The notes: generated from the sequence alone by a model not told the origin. A stretch of 64,000 nt of DNA from Bacteroidaceae bacterium (GCA_024398635.1 JAKSIV010000008.1:1-64000), one strand, 5' to 3'. Shown: positions 40,367-50,217, numbered from the stretch's first letter. Made by a program: numbers and translations.

Positions 40367-41793
40367 GAGGTGGTGCGCTCGCAGTCGATGCGCAGGAAGA
40401 TTGCCAGCAGGATGGTGAAGCCCCAGAGCGAGGAGCCTCCGTAGCTGAAGAACGGCAGTGGGATGCCGATAACGGGCGTGATGCCCAATACCATTCCTAT
40501 ATTAATAAATAGGTGGAACAACAGGATGCATGCCACCGAGTAGCCGTATACACGTCCAAAGACAGATGACTGCCGCTCGGCAAGTACAATCAGGCGCAGC
40601 AGAAGTCCCAGATAAAGCAACAGCACAAACACGGAACCTTTGAATCCCTGCTCCTCACCCACGGTGCAGAATATGAAATCAGTATCCTGTTCAGGTACAT
40701 ATTTCAGCTTGGTCTGTGTTCCCTTCATGAAACCCTTACCCGTAAGACCGCCGGAGCCGATAGCTATCAGCGACTGGTTTACGTTGTAACCCGTTCCTTT
40801 GGGATCATCCTCCAATCCCAGAGTCACGTTTATTCGGGTACGCTGATGCGGTTGAAGAATCTCATTGAATGCATAATCCACTGACAGCAGATAACCTACC
40901 GAACCTATCGCGAACACAGCTACAAGGATATACTTGCGTGCCATATCCTTGACTGCCCGGAATATGATATAAACGCTCGTCACAGCTATCAGACCTATCT
41001 GGAGCCAGGTAACCTTGAACGGAATTACTGAAAGTGATACGGCCAATCCTACAAGCATTCCACCAACTCCGATACCAAGCACGGTAAGCGAGAAGTTGCG
41101 GTCACGTGACATGATCCATATCATGAGTGTCTCAAGCAGTTGGATTATGGTCAGAACAAGCCATGTTCCCACCTGGAAAGGCTGGTCTCCGAAATTTACC
41201 GGACTGAACTTAATCTCCAGGATAAAGAAGAGTATGGCGCAAAATCCCAGAAACAGCACACTTCCGGTCATTCCCTCGCGATACAGCACCAAAAGAAACG
41301 CCATATAAACCAATGCCGAGCCGGTCTCGTTCTGACACACGATAAAGAACATCGGAACCACAAAGATTGCACAGGCCTTGAGCAGATCGCCCAGATGAGA
41401 CGGATTGAAATCATACCTGTCCACAAACTTGGCAAGCGCCAATGCCGTGGCAAATTTGGCAAACTCGGCAGGCTGCAGGCTTACCGGTCCCAGATTGAGC
41501 CACGAACGTGACCCCTTGGTATCCTTTGCCACGAATATGGTCAGGATAAGCAACAGCAGCAACGCAATATATATGATATAGGCGTATGAATTCAGGAAGT
41601 TCTGATGTATGAACAGGACTATCGCTCCCAACGCTACGGCACACAGTATCCAAACCATCTGCTTGCCCGGACGGGTAGCAAACGAGAAGAGGTCCACGTT
41701 CTCCACGTTGGCACTTGCTCCGCATATACTGAACCAGCCGCAGACCATAATGACCAGTACCAGAAGTACCGTCAGCCAGTCAAGTTTACCCAT
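40360..41793 (-). CDS. rodA: Rod-shape glycan polymerase RodA (SEDS family)
   Basis: 477 residues from ATG 41793 (MGKLDWLTVLLVLVIMVCGW), which has AGGAGG eight bases upstream and begins just after the mrdA stop; a longer frame starts inside mrdA. SEDS glycosyltransferase that polymerises lipid II during cylindrical growth, paired with PBP2. About ten membrane helices. Hallmarks: GSRSWLNLGPVSLQPAEFAK, YNVNQSLIAIGSGGLTGKGF, VPEQDTDFIFCTVGEEQGFK, GITPVIGIPLPFFSYGGSSL. Last gene of the purH-mre operon. Confidence 0.95.
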   Translation of the reverse strand: MGKLDWLTVLLVLVIMVCGWFSICGASANVENVDLFSFATRPGKQMVWILCAVALGAIVLFIHQNFLNSYAYIIYIALLLLLILTIFVAKDTKGSRSWLNLGPVSLQPAEFAKFATALALAKFVDRYDFNPSHLGDLLKACAIFVVPMFFIVCQNETGSALVYMAFLLVLYREGMTGSVLFLGFCAILFFILEIKFSPVNFGDQPFQVGTWLVLTIIQLLETLMIWIMSRDRNFSLTVLGIGVGGMLVGLAVSLSVIPFKVTWLQIGLIAVTSVYIIFRAVKDMARKYILVAVFAIGSVGYLLSVDYAFNEILQPHQRTRINVTLGLEDDPKGTGYNVNQSLIAIGSGGLTGKGFMKGTQTKLKYVPEQDTDFIFCTVGEEQGFKGSVFVLLLYLGLLLRLIVLAERQSSVFGRVYGYSVACILLFHLFINIGMVLGITPVIGIPLPFFSYGGSSLWGFTILLAIFLRIDCERTTSY

Positions 41794-41797
41794 TACG

Positions 41798-43642
41798 TCA
41801 ACGTTCCTCCTCTCCATAATCAATCACACGACTTGAATAATCCTCAACCTTACGCTTGCTGGCATCCGAAAGGCCACCCATGATATACTGCTCCATCATC
41901 AGGGCGCCGATAGGTACTCCGAATACTGCGCCGAATCCACCGTTCTCGACATATACCGCAATGGCAATCTGCGGGTCATTCATAGGGGCGAATCCCATAA
42001 ATACTGAATGGTCTATGCCACGGTTCTGAGCTGTTCCCGTCTTGCCGCAAACCACGTAGTTACGATTGTTTGCCGAACGGCATGTACCGTCAATGACCGA
42101 CTGACGCATGCCCTCAACCACGATCTCATAATTCTCCTTGTCAACACTCACATAATGACGCCTGGTATAAGCGGTATCCTGCGCCTCACCGTCAACCGTC
42201 TTGACCACATGAGGTGTGATGTAATAACCGCGGTTGGCTATAGTGGCACCAAGGTTGGCAATCTGCAAAGGTGTAAGCGTCACCTCACCCTGGCCTATTG
42301 CATTACTTATGGTAGTAAGGCCGTTCCAGGAACGGTTGTAATGACGGTCATAATAATCAGAGTTGGGTATCATGCCACGTGCCTCGCTGGGCAGGTCAAC
42401 ACCAAGAGTATAACCGAAACCCATCTCTACCATGTAGTCCTTCCATACAGTAAGCGCCTGTTGAGGTGATCCGTATTTGGCAGCACCAATCATATAGTAA
42501 TAGCCCCAGCAGAAATAACTGTTGCATGAGGTGGCAATGGCAAAATTCAGGTCAAGCGGTGACGAATGCGAGTGGCATCCAACCTTCAGACCACGAAATG
42601 AGAAACCGTCATTGCAGGTATATTCTGTCCTTGTATCAATGATTCCCTCCTGAAGGAACGTAAGAGCCTGTGATGTCTTAAAAGTAGAACCGGGAGGATA
42701 GGTTCCCTGGATGGGACGGTTCAGCAGGGGCTTATCCGATCTGGCCTGAAGTTCCTGATAATGTTCACCACGATGACGGCCCGAAAGCTCCGAAGGGTTG
42801 AATGAAGGAGCCGATACCATACACAGTATCTCACCTGTCTTAGGCTCGATGGCAACTATACTGCCTATCTTATTCTGCATAAGCTTCTCGCCCAGCATCT
42901 GCAACTCAATATCAAGTCCCAGTGTCAGATTTCTGCCGGGAATAGCCTCCTTGTCAAATTCTCCATCATAATAGCTACCCTGGATTCGTCCGTACGCATC
43001 TTTCAACAAGACCTCGGTACCTTTCTCACCACGCAATTCCGACTCGTAGTATTTCTCCACCCCTTGCTTGCCTATGACATCGCCCTGAACATACCAGCTG
43101 TCCTCTTCCATCTCACTTCTGGAGACCTCGCCAAGATCACCCAATAGATGGGCGGCAGCCTCATAGCTGTATTTGCGCTGCTGGCGCTGGGTTATGCCGA
43201 ATCCGGTAAACCGATACAGTTTCTCTCTGAAATCCGATATCTCTTCAAACGAGAGCTGTGCCAGAAACACCTGCTCGGTATAGGGAGAGTAACCGGGATT
43301 CTTACGACGGTTACGGATATCGTCCATGCGATTCTCAAAATAATCCCGCGTTATATCAAGCGACTGGCATAACGCCAGTGTATCCAGATTACGGATATTG
43401 CGCATCACGACCGTCACGTCAAACGACGGCTGGTTGCTAACGATCATCTTTCCGTTGCGGTCATATATGACTCCGCGTGTGGGGTATACAGTGCGGTAAT
43501 AGAGGGCGTTATTGTCGGCCGAATTACGGTAACGGGTATCAATCAGCTGGATCTGGACAAGACGTATTATGTACAGGAACACAACGAACACGACCATTAG
43601 GCCGATGATATATTTCCTGTTGTCAAACCTGTGGTTTTTCAC
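41798..43642 (-). CDS. mrdA: Penicillin-binding protein 2 (peptidoglycan transpeptidase)
   Basis: 614 residues with GTG start at 43642. Cross-links peptidoglycan during elongation, partner of RodA. N-terminal membrane anchor KYIIGLMVVFVVFLYIIRLV, dimerisation/pedestal domain with RGVIYDRNGKMIVSNQPSFD, then the transpeptidase domain with all catalytic motifs: SxxK in TYPPGSTFKTSQAL, SxN in IATSCNSYF, KTG in VVCGKTGTAQNRG. Normal length. 7 bases after mreD and overlapping no other gene. Confidence 0.95.
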   Translation of the reverse strand: MKNHRFDNRKYIIGLMVVFVVFLYIIRLVQIQLIDTRYRNSADNNALYYRTVYPTRGVIYDRNGKMIVSNQPSFDVTVVMRNIRNLDTLALCQSLDITRDYFENRMDDIRNRRKNPGYSPYTEQVFLAQLSFEEISDFREKLYRFTGFGITQRQQRKYSYEAAAHLLGDLGEVSRSEMEEDSWYVQGDVIGKQGVEKYYESELRGEKGTEVLLKDAYGRIQGSYYDGEFDKEAIPGRNLTLGLDIELQMLGEKLMQNKIGSIVAIEPKTGEILCMVSAPSFNPSELSGRHRGEHYQELQARSDKPLLNRPIQGTYPPGSTFKTSQALTFLQEGIIDTRTEYTCNDGFSFRGLKVGCHSHSSPLDLNFAIATSCNSYFCWGYYYMIGAAKYGSPQQALTVWKDYMVEMGFGYTLGVDLPSEARGMIPNSDYYDRHYNRSWNGLTTISNAIGQGEVTLTPLQIANLGATIANRGYYITPHVVKTVDGEAQDTAYTRRHYVSVDKENYEIVVEGMRQSVIDGTCRSANNRNYVVCGKTGTAQNRGIDHSVFMGFAPMNDPQIAIAVYVENGGFGAVFGVPIGALMMEQYIMGGLSDASKRKVEDYSSRVIDYGEEER

Positions 43643-43649
43643 AGTTATA

Positions 43650-44168
43650 TCAACGCTTTGAACCCGAACCTCTCGAGACGTGTTCCGTCACGAGCATCAA
43701 AACGAATGTCAGCAACGTACTGAAAACAATCTTCAGGACAAGTACCGTCCAGTCACCAAGCGGAATGCTGCGCAAAATGAAATAGACAGTGTGGTGCAAC
43801 GCGGCCATCAGAAGCAGATATCCGGCAAAAGGACGTCCACCCATAGAAGCCGAGCTGGGAACCAGAACGTCATGACGGTCAAGCGGCACAAACAGCTTGA
43901 CGATACCGGGCTGGAACATGGCAAGCAATGTGGCTGATGCCGCATTCAGACCGGGAGTCCCGGAAAACAGGTCTATGATCAGTCCCAGGAAAAACGCCCA
44001 CAGCAAAATACCCGAACGCTTCATGGAGCTGTCAAATCTGACAATCATCCAGATATAGAAGAGCGGAGTCACATAGCCGAACAGGCATATCCTGTTCAGG
44101 AAAAGCACCTGAAGCAAAACCAGTCCGATCAGAGCAAAGATCCTGCGTACGAATGATTCCTTATCCAT
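43650..44168 (-). CDS. mreD: Rod shape-determining protein MreD
   Basis: 172 residues, five or six hydrophobic helices (IFALIGLVLLQVLFLNRICL, MIVRFDSSMKRSGILLWAFF, GLIIDLFSGTPGLNAASATL, FAGYLLLMAALHHTVYFILR, LVLKIVFSTLLTFVLMLVTE). The GLIIDLFSGTPGLNA segment is the MreD signature. Integral part of the elongasome, between mreC and mrdA with gaps of only 4 and 7 bases. Confidence 0.92.
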   Translation of the reverse strand: MDKESFVRRIFALIGLVLLQVLFLNRICLFGYVTPLFYIWMIVRFDSSMKRSGILLWAFFLGLIIDLFSGTPGLNAASATLLAMFQPGIVKLFVPLDRHDVLVPSSASMGGRPFAGYLLLMAALHHTVYFILRSIPLGDWTVLVLKIVFSTLLTFVLMLVTEHVSRGSGSKR

Positions 44169-44172
44169 AGTT

Positions 44173-44985
44173 CTAGTTCAGTATCTCCTTATACAACTCC
44201 TCTATCTCATCATCGGCTGTCTGAGTATTGATATAGACCCAGCTCAGGTCAGAGAGGTCGACCGCAAGATTTACCTGGACCTTGAGAGTATAACCGTTCT
44301 TGGAACGCTCTACTGACGCAACGGTGCCCACAGGGACATTCTCACGGAAAACTGATGAGAAACCGGTTGTCACGATAGTGTCTCCTATCTCCACTGCCGA
44401 ATGGTATGGCATATCCCTAAGCTGTGCCACATAGGGATCACCTCCGCTCCACTCAAGGAAGCCGAAACTGTCACTGCCTTTCTTCTTGCAACTGATGCTG
44501 GTATTGCCATTGAGTATGGGCATAACCACAGAGTATCGACGGCCTGATACCATTATCACACCGACAACACCGTCAGCGCAGTAAACGCCCATGCCAGGTT
44601 CTATCCCGTCACGACGGCCTTTGTTTATGGTGATGTAATTATCGTCCTTGCGGACAGAGTTGTCAATGACACGTGCGGCAACCACCCCCTCTGTTGACAA
44701 GGATCTCTCCAAATCAACATACTGGCTGTCTGCAATTGCACTGAGCAGATTACGCAGACGGGTGTTCTCTTCAACCAACTGCGCATTCTCCTTTCTGAGC
44801 ATGAAAAAACCGTCAACTCCAGAACGCCACTCGAACAGTGTTCCGGACATGGAGTTGGCCGAAGTCCAAAACGCCTCCTTCTGCCGGTCGTTGAAACCGA
44901 ACAGAAGCACCAGCGACAGGATCTCCAACAGTATGAACAGGAAAACGTAGCTGTGCCTTACAAGGAAGTCAAGCAGAGAACGCAT
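44173..44985 (-). CDS. mreC: Rod shape-determining protein MreC
   Basis: 270 residues. Single N-terminal membrane helix (YVFLFILLEILSLVLLFGFN), a coiled-coil stretch (MLRKENAQLVEENTRLRNLL) and the periplasmic double beta-barrel domain (AARVIDNSVRKDDNYITINK, GRRDGIEPGMGVYCADGVVG, YSVVMPILNGNTSISCKKKG, IVTTGFSSVFRENVPVGTVA). It forms filaments that activate PBP2. Tight operon between mreB (9-base gap) and mreD. Confidence 0.94.
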   Translation of the reverse strand: MRSLLDFLVRHSYVFLFILLEILSLVLLFGFNDRQKEAFWTSANSMSGTLFEWRSGVDGFFMLRKENAQLVEENTRLRNLLSAIADSQYVDLERSLSTEGVVAARVIDNSVRKDDNYITINKGRRDGIEPGMGVYCADGVVGVIMVSGRRYSVVMPILNGNTSISCKKKGSDSFGFLEWSGGDPYVAQLRDMPYHSAVEIGDTIVTTGFSSVFRENVPVGTVASVERSKNGYTLKVQVNLAVDLSDLSWVYINTQTADDEIEELYKEILN

Positions 44986-44994
44986 CCAGAACTA

Positions 44995-46017
44995 TTATCT
45001 CATCAGGAATGAGAATCTGTCAACATTCTTAAGTGCTACGCCTGTACCCTTGGCCACGCTCAGAAGAGGCTCGTCGGCCACATGGACCTCAATACCGATC
45101 TTATCGGCCAGACGCTTGCTTATGCCACGGAGCATTGAGCCGCCGCCTGACAGATAGATACCGTTCTTAAGGATATCGGCATAAAGTTCAGGAGGAGTGT
45201 TCTCAAGAGTGTTCAGCACGGCCGACTCAATCTTGGCGATTGAGCGGTCAAGGCAATGGGCAATCTCCTGATAACATACGGGAATTGACATAGGCAGAGC
45301 GGTAATCTTGTTAGGACCGTTCACGATATAGTCCTCGGGAGCCTCGTCACCAAGTTCAGTAAGGGCAGCGCCCACATTGATCTTGATACGCTCAGCCATA
45401 CGCTCTGATACCTTTACGTTGTGCTGACGACCCATATACTCCTGTATATCGGCAGTGAAATCATCACCGGCCACCTTTACGGAATTGTTTGATACCAGAC
45501 CGCCAAGTGAGATGACGGCAATCTCTGTGGTACCACCGCCTATATCGACTATCATGTTTCCTTCCGGAGCCAGGACATCAATACCGATACCTATTGCGGC
45601 AGCCATAGGCTCAAACAGCATATAGACCTCACGTCCACCGGCATGCTCGGCACTGTCACGTACGGCACGCAACTCAACCTCGGTACTGCCTGAAGGAACG
45701 CCTATCACCATCTTGAGTGAAGGTGAAAAGAGTCGGCGACCGGTATCAACCATACCTATCAGTCCGCGCATCATCTGCTCGCAGGCATCGAAGTCGGCTA
45801 TCACGCCGTTGCGGAGAGGACGTACCACACGGACATCCTTGTTAGTCTTCTCATACATCATCTTGGCCTGGTTGCCCACTGCCACCATCTTGTCGGTGCG
45901 CTCGTCAAGGGCAACGATCGAAGGCTCGTTTACCACAATCTTATCATTGTGCATTATGATGGTATTGGCAGTGCCAAGGTCCATCGAAAGCTCCTGTGTT
46001 AATGAAAACAGTCCCAC
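44995..46017 (-). CDS. mreB: Rod shape-determining actin homologue MreB
   Basis: 340 residues. Membrane-associated actin-like filament protein that guides lateral wall synthesis. Uses GTG as start (46017), since the conserved beginning MGLFSLTQELSMDLGTANTI must be included. Actin-fold motifs: phosphate 1 MDLGTANTI, phosphate 2 NMIVDIGGGTTEIAVISLGG, adenosine motif NGIYLSGGGSMLRGISKRLA; also AIGIGIDVLAPEG and PLRNGVIADFDACEQMMRGL. 25 bases downstream of purH. Confidence 0.96.
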   Translation of the reverse strand: MGLFSLTQELSMDLGTANTIIMHNDKIVVNEPSIVALDERTDKMVAVGNQAKMMYEKTNKDVRVVRPLRNGVIADFDACEQMMRGLIGMVDTGRRLFSPSLKMVIGVPSGSTEVELRAVRDSAEHAGGREVYMLFEPMAAAIGIGIDVLAPEGNMIVDIGGGTTEIAVISLGGLVSNNSVKVAGDDFTADIQEYMGRQHNVKVSERMAERIKINVGAALTELGDEAPEDYIVNGPNKITALPMSIPVCYQEIAHCLDRSIAKIESAVLNTLENTPPELYADILKNGIYLSGGGSMLRGISKRLADKIGIEVHVADEPLLSVAKGTGVALKNVDRFSFLMR

Positions 46018-46042
46018 TTTAATATCAGTTATGCGTTAAAAA

Positions 46043-47566
46043 TCAATGTTTGAAATGACGGAATCCTGTCATGACCATAGTCATGTCATGCTGCTCGCAG
46101 TAGTCTACAGACTCCTGATCACGTACCGAACCTCCCGGATGGATCACGTTCTTGACACCAGCCTTATCGGCCAGCTCAACGCAATCAGGGAACGGGAAGA
46201 AAGCATCACTTGCCATGGCTGCACCCTCCAGTGTAAACCCGAAACCGTGTGCCTTTTCAACTGCCTGCTTAAGGGCATCGACACGTGATGTCTGACCGAC
46301 GCCGCTTGCAAGAAGCTGCTTGCCGCGTGCAAATACTATTGAGTTACTCTTGCTGTTCTTTACGATTTTGTTGGCAAAGAGCATATCCTCTATCTCGCTA
46401 TCTGTAGGCTTGCGTGATGTCACAAGCTTAAGTTCATCGGGAGTCTCGATCTTGGTATCCTTATCCTGAACCAGCACGCCGTTCAGGGCTGAACGAACCA
46501 GCTTGATAGGAAGTTTCTGCTCCTTGCGTACCAGGATGATACGGTTCTTCTTCTGACCCAGTATCTCCAGAGCGTCGAAGTCATAATCAGGAGCGATGAT
46601 AACCTCAAAGAATATCTTGTTTATCTCCTCGGCAGTAGCCTTGTCAATGGGAGCGTTTGCAACCAGCACACCACCGAAAGCTGATACAGGATCACCGGCC
46701 AGGGCATCCTTCCAGGCCTCGAGCAAAGTGGGGCGTGAAGCTACACCGCATGCGTTGTTGTGCTTGAGTATAGCGAATGTAGTCTCGTTGAACTCATCAA
46801 TCAGGTCAACAGCGGCATTGATGTCAAGCAGGTTGTTGTATGATATCTCCTTACCGTGAACCTGGTCGAACATGGCATCCAGGTCACCATGGAACACGCC
46901 CTTCTGGTGGGGGTTCTCGCCGTAGCGCATGGCAGTGTGGCCGTCCAGAGCCAGACGGAAATGATCCTCGTCGTCACCGGCAAACCAGTTGTAGATGCAG
47001 CTGTCGTAGTATGATGAAACGGCGAATGCCTCCTTTGCGAACCAGCGGCGCTCCTCAAAGGTCGTCTCGGCTCCACGCTCGTTCAGGATATCAAGCAGGG
47101 GCTTGTACTGATCCTTGCTGGCTACGATAACGGCATCCTTGAAGTTCTTGGCACCGGCACGGATGAGTGAAATTCCGCCTATGTCAATCTTCTCTATGAT
47201 ATCTTCATCTGATGCTCCGGACTTTACGGTGTCCTCAAAAGGATAGAGATCAACAATAACCAGGTCAATCTCGGGAATGTCATAGCTTACCATCTGGGCC
47301 ATATCATTCTCTTCTTCACGACGGGCCAGGATGCCACCGAACACTTTCGGATGGAGGGTCTTTACGCGACCGCCCAGAATTGACGGGTAACCGGTAAGTT
47401 CCTCAACCGGCTGGCAGGGTACTCCAAGCGACTCAATGAAGCGCTGGGTTCCGCCGGTAGAAATAAGTTTGACACCCTCCTGGTGGAGCTTGCTGATAAT
47501 CTCGTCAAGGCCATCCTTATGGAAGACCGATATCAGAGCTGATGAAATTCTTTTGGTTTCGGACAT
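46043..47566 (-). CDS. purH: Bifunctional AICAR transformylase/IMP cyclohydrolase
   Basis: 507 residues from ATG 47566 (MSETKRISSALISVFHKDGL); a longer frame starts upstream but adds an unrelated basic stretch. Catalyses the last two steps of IMP synthesis. N-terminal MGS-like cyclohydrolase domain (LISTGGTQRFIESLGVPCQP, GGRVKTLHPKVFGGILARR, VDLYPFEDTV, IDIGGISLIRAGAKNF) and C-terminal transformylase (LRYGENPHQKG-type MRYGENPHQKGVFHG, ILKHNNACGVASRP, AFGGVLVANAPIDKATAEEI, SNSIVFARGKQLLASGVGQT, ASDAFFPFPD, VIHPGGSVRDQESVDYCEQH). First gene of the operon with mreBCD-mrdA-rodA, coupling purine synthesis and shape genes as in other Bacteroidales. Confidence 0.96.
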   Translation of the reverse strand: MSETKRISSALISVFHKDGLDEIISKLHQEGVKLISTGGTQRFIESLGVPCQPVEELTGYPSILGGRVKTLHPKVFGGILARREEENDMAQMVSYDIPEIDLVIVDLYPFEDTVKSGASDEDIIEKIDIGGISLIRAGAKNFKDAVIVASKDQYKPLLDILNERGAETTFEERRWFAKEAFAVSSYYDSCIYNWFAGDDEDHFRLALDGHTAMRYGENPHQKGVFHGDLDAMFDQVHGKEISYNNLLDINAAVDLIDEFNETTFAILKHNNACGVASRPTLLEAWKDALAGDPVSAFGGVLVANAPIDKATAEEINKIFFEVIIAPDYDFDALEILGQKKNRIILVRKEQKLPIKLVRSALNGVLVQDKDTKIETPDELKLVTSRKPTDSEIEDMLFANKIVKNSKSNSIVFARGKQLLASGVGQTSRVDALKQAVEKAHGFGFTLEGAAMASDAFFPFPDCVELADKAGVKNVIHPGGSVRDQESVDYCEQHDMTMVMTGFRHFKH

Positions 47567-47608
47567 ATGTGTTGTTAGTTTGTTTTTCCGTTTGAACGAT
47601 AATTTGCG

Positions 47609-47616
47609 CGAAATTA
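47609..47616 (-). promoter_or_regulatory. Possible -7 box of the purH-mre operon
   Basis: Minus strand TAATTTCG, one mismatch from TAnnTTTG, 43 bases before ATG 47566. A second weak box, TAACTTAG at 47709-47716 on the plus strand, could serve the divergent DUF362 gene. I see nothing else in the 200-base gap. Confidence 0.35.
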
Positions 47617-47765
47617 ACAATTTCCGCCTACTATAGCAAGATTAGCTAGAGTAAATAGCAAACAAAAAATAAAATAAAACTAAAAGAGGCCGGAAAACGA
47701 AAATTGCATAACTTAGCACGAAAGTTACATTGCTAACCAATCTTATTTCAAAACGACAAACCACT

Positions 47766-48716
47766 ATGGATAGACGGGAATTCCTCAAGACTCTGGCTGC
47801 AGCCGGAGCATTAGTAACCGTTAAGAGCAACGGTATGATGGATGTCATGGCATCAACCTTACCATCAGACAGTCAGGCTACGGCCGCCGACAGCAACGCA
47901 GACCTTGCCGCAGTCATGAACGGCGAGCCCGCCGCCATGCTCGAAGCAGCCATGAAAGAGCTGGGCGGCATCGGCCGTTTCATCAAGAAAGGTGATAAAA
48001 TCGTCATCAAACCCAATATCGGCTGGGACCGTACCCCCGAACTTGCAGGCAACACCAACCCCGATCTGCTGGCAGCACTCATAAAGATGTGCCAGGATGC
48101 AGGTGCAGCCGAGATAAAGGTCTTTGACCACACATGTGACAACTGGAGCCGCTGCTATGACCACAGCGGAATAGAAGCCGCAGTAAAGAAAGCCGGCGCC
48201 ACTATGGTTTATGCCCACGAGCAGTCATCATACGAAAGGGTTGACATACCCAACGCAAAGACGCTCAAGAGTGCTCAGGTTCACAAGGCCATCATAGAGT
48301 GTGACAAGTGGATCAACGTTCCGGTACTTAAGAATCACGGAGGAGCTCTCATGACATGCGCCATGAAGAACCATATGGGCATAGTATGGGACCGCCGTGC
48401 ATTCCATTCACGCGGACTCCATCAGTGTATAGCCGATATCTGCACGTACAAACCTGCAGTATTGCATATCGTGGATGCTTACCGCACCGTGGCTACAAAC
48501 GGACCGCAGGGACGCAGCGCAAGCGATGTGGTACTGACCAAGGCTCTCTTTGCATCACCCGATATCGTAGCCGTCGATACAGCCGCCGGCAAGTTTTTCA
48601 CTCAGATCAACAAGAACATAAAGTTCGAGGACATAGAACATATTCCTGACGGACAGAAGCTGGGACTGGGAACAATGGATCTGGAGTCTATCAACGTTAA
48701 GAGAGTAAGGCTCTGA
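47766..48716 (+). CDS. DUF362 protein with Tat signal
   Basis: 316 residues from ATG 47766. The N-terminus MDRREFLKTLAAAGALVTVK has a twin-arginine motif (RREFLK) before a short hydrophobic stretch, so it is probably exported folded. DUF362 body: FIKKGDKIVIKPNIGWDRTP, NTNPDLLAALIKMCQDAGAA, KVFDHTCDNWSRCYDHSGIE, CDKWINVPVLKNHGGALMTC, AMKNHMGIVWDRRAFH, LHIVDAYRTVATNGPQG. DUF362 members may bind iron-sulfur clusters or act in redox maturation; no defined reaction. Its stop overlaps the start of the ferredoxin-membrane gene by one base (TGATG), so the two work together. Confidence 0.82.
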   Translation: MDRREFLKTLAAAGALVTVKSNGMMDVMASTLPSDSQATAADSNADLAAVMNGEPAAMLEAAMKELGGIGRFIKKGDKIVIKPNIGWDRTPELAGNTNPDLLAALIKMCQDAGAAEIKVFDHTCDNWSRCYDHSGIEAAVKKAGATMVYAHEQSSYERVDIPNAKTLKSAQVHKAIIECDKWINVPVLKNHGGALMTCAMKNHMGIVWDRRAFHSRGLHQCIADICTYKPAVLHIVDAYRTVATNGPQGRSASDVVLTKALFASPDIVAVDTAAGKFFTQINKNIKFEDIEHIPDGQKLGLGTMDLESINVKRVRL

Positions 48717-50212
48717 TGCTACGCAAGATAAGAACGGCGGTGGCAATCGCTGTCATTGCCATACTCACTTTCGGGTTCATTGACTTTGCAGGTGTCCTTG
48801 ACAATCCCCTGCTCCAAAAGATACAGTTCGGACCGGCGCTGCTTTCACTGAGTGCCGTCACTCTTGTGTGCCTCATTGCCGCAACGCTCATATTCGGCCG
48901 TCTCTACTGTTCAGTCATTTGTCCGCTTGGCATATTCCAGGATTTCTTTAACTGGCTGTCAAGAAAATTTGACAAGAAAAAGAAATTCGGATACAAGCCT
49001 GAGCAGCCTTGGCTGCGCTGGGGAGTACTGACAGTCCTGGTTATAGCATGGCTTTGCGGATTCACGTTCCTGGTAGGTCTTGTAGAGCCCTACAGCGCAT
49101 ACGGGCGTATGGCCGATGAATTGTTCCGTCCGGTATATCTGTTCGGCAACAATCTGCTGGCAGCCATCTGCGAGAAGTTTGGCAACTACAGCTTCTTTAA
49201 AGTTGCGATATCTCTCAAATCCATAACGGCCTTCGTGGTTGCAATACTTACCCTGCTTGTCATAGGACACTTCTCATACCACTATGGCCGCACATGGTGC
49301 AACACCATATGCCCGATTGGCACTTTGTTGGGATTTTTCTCGAGATTCTCACTCTTTAAGATGCGTATAGATGCCAACAAGTGCAACCACTGCCTGGCAT
49401 GTCAACGCAAATGCAAGGCATACTGCATAGACTCTGTTAGCCAAAAGATAGACTATTCCCGCTGTGTTGACTGTTTTGACTGTATTGATGCATGCAGACA
49501 GAAAGCTATCAGTTACAGCCCGATAAAGAGCAAGGATATATCACGTTTCCAGGCATCTGCCGACAGTGTTGACGAGTCAAAGCGTCAGTTCCTGAAATCG
49601 ACTCTGGTTATAGCAGCCCTGGCCCCCGCAGCACTAGAGGCAAAGGTGACAGGTGTCAAGGATACACGCGTACCCATGTCACCTCCCGGATCCGTCAGCC
49701 ACAAAAACCTGCTCAACCACTGCACAGCATGCCATCTGTGCGTGAGCAAATGTCCGTCACACGTGCTTAAACCTGCGGGAATGGAATACGGTCTTGGCGG
49801 CATCATGCAACCTGTAATGAAATTTGATGACGGCTACTGCAACTATGACTGCAACCTGTGCAGCCAGGTCTGCCCTGCCGGTGCCATCAAGCCCCTTACA
49901 GTAGAGCAGAAACACAGCACCCAACCTGGCCGCGTGGTATTCAACAAGAATATCTGCGTAGTCAATGTGAACCGTACCAGCTGCGGTGCCTGCGCCGAGC
50001 ACTGCCCCGTCCAGGCCATCCATATGGTTCCGTTTGAAGGAGGCCTTACCATCCCGGAGACCACACCTGACCTGTGCGTAGGATGCGGCGGCTGCGAGTT
50101 TATCTGTCCCGTCAAGGCTGTTCACATCGAGGGCAATCCCATCCACTTGGAAGCAAAAGCCCCCGAGCAGGATACCGGCATCCAAACCACCGATTTCGAC
50201 TTCGGATTCTAA
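48716..50212 (+). CDS. NapH/NapG-like fused membrane ferredoxin
   Basis: 498 residues. N-terminal NapH-like part: about four membrane helices, CPLGIFQDFFNWLSRKFDKK and ICPIGTLLGFFSRFS (paired CP motifs), followed by a soluble ferredoxin with CNHCLACQRKCKAYC and CVDCFDCIDACRQ. Then SKRQFLKSTLVIAALAPAAL, a Tat-like internal hydrophobic segment, leads into a NapG-like ferredoxin with four more cluster motifs: CTACHLCVSKCP, CNLCSQVCP, CGACAEHCP and CVGCGGCEFICP. The protein thus looks like NapH joined to NapG in one chain and should pass electrons across or along the membrane. Coupled to the DUF362 gene; no nitrate reductase nearby, so the acceptor is unknown. Confidence 0.85.
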   Translation: MLRKIRTAVAIAVIAILTFGFIDFAGVLDNPLLQKIQFGPALLSLSAVTLVCLIAATLIFGRLYCSVICPLGIFQDFFNWLSRKFDKKKKFGYKPEQPWLRWGVLTVLVIAWLCGFTFLVGLVEPYSAYGRMADELFRPVYLFGNNLLAAICEKFGNYSFFKVAISLKSITAFVVAILTLLVIGHFSYHYGRTWCNTICPIGTLLGFFSRFSLFKMRIDANKCNHCLACQRKCKAYCIDSVSQKIDYSRCVDCFDCIDACRQKAISYSPIKSKDISRFQASADSVDESKRQFLKSTLVIAALAPAALEAKVTGVKDTRVPMSPPGSVSHKNLLNHCTACHLCVSKCPSHVLKPAGMEYGLGGIMQPVMKFDDGYCNYDCNLCSQVCPAGAIKPLTVEQKHSTQPGRVVFNKNICVVNVNRTSCGACAEHCPVQAIHMVPFEGGLTIPETTPDLCVGCGGCEFICPVKAVHIEGNPIHLEAKAPEQDTGIQTTDFDFGF

Positions 50213-50217
50213 AAAAG

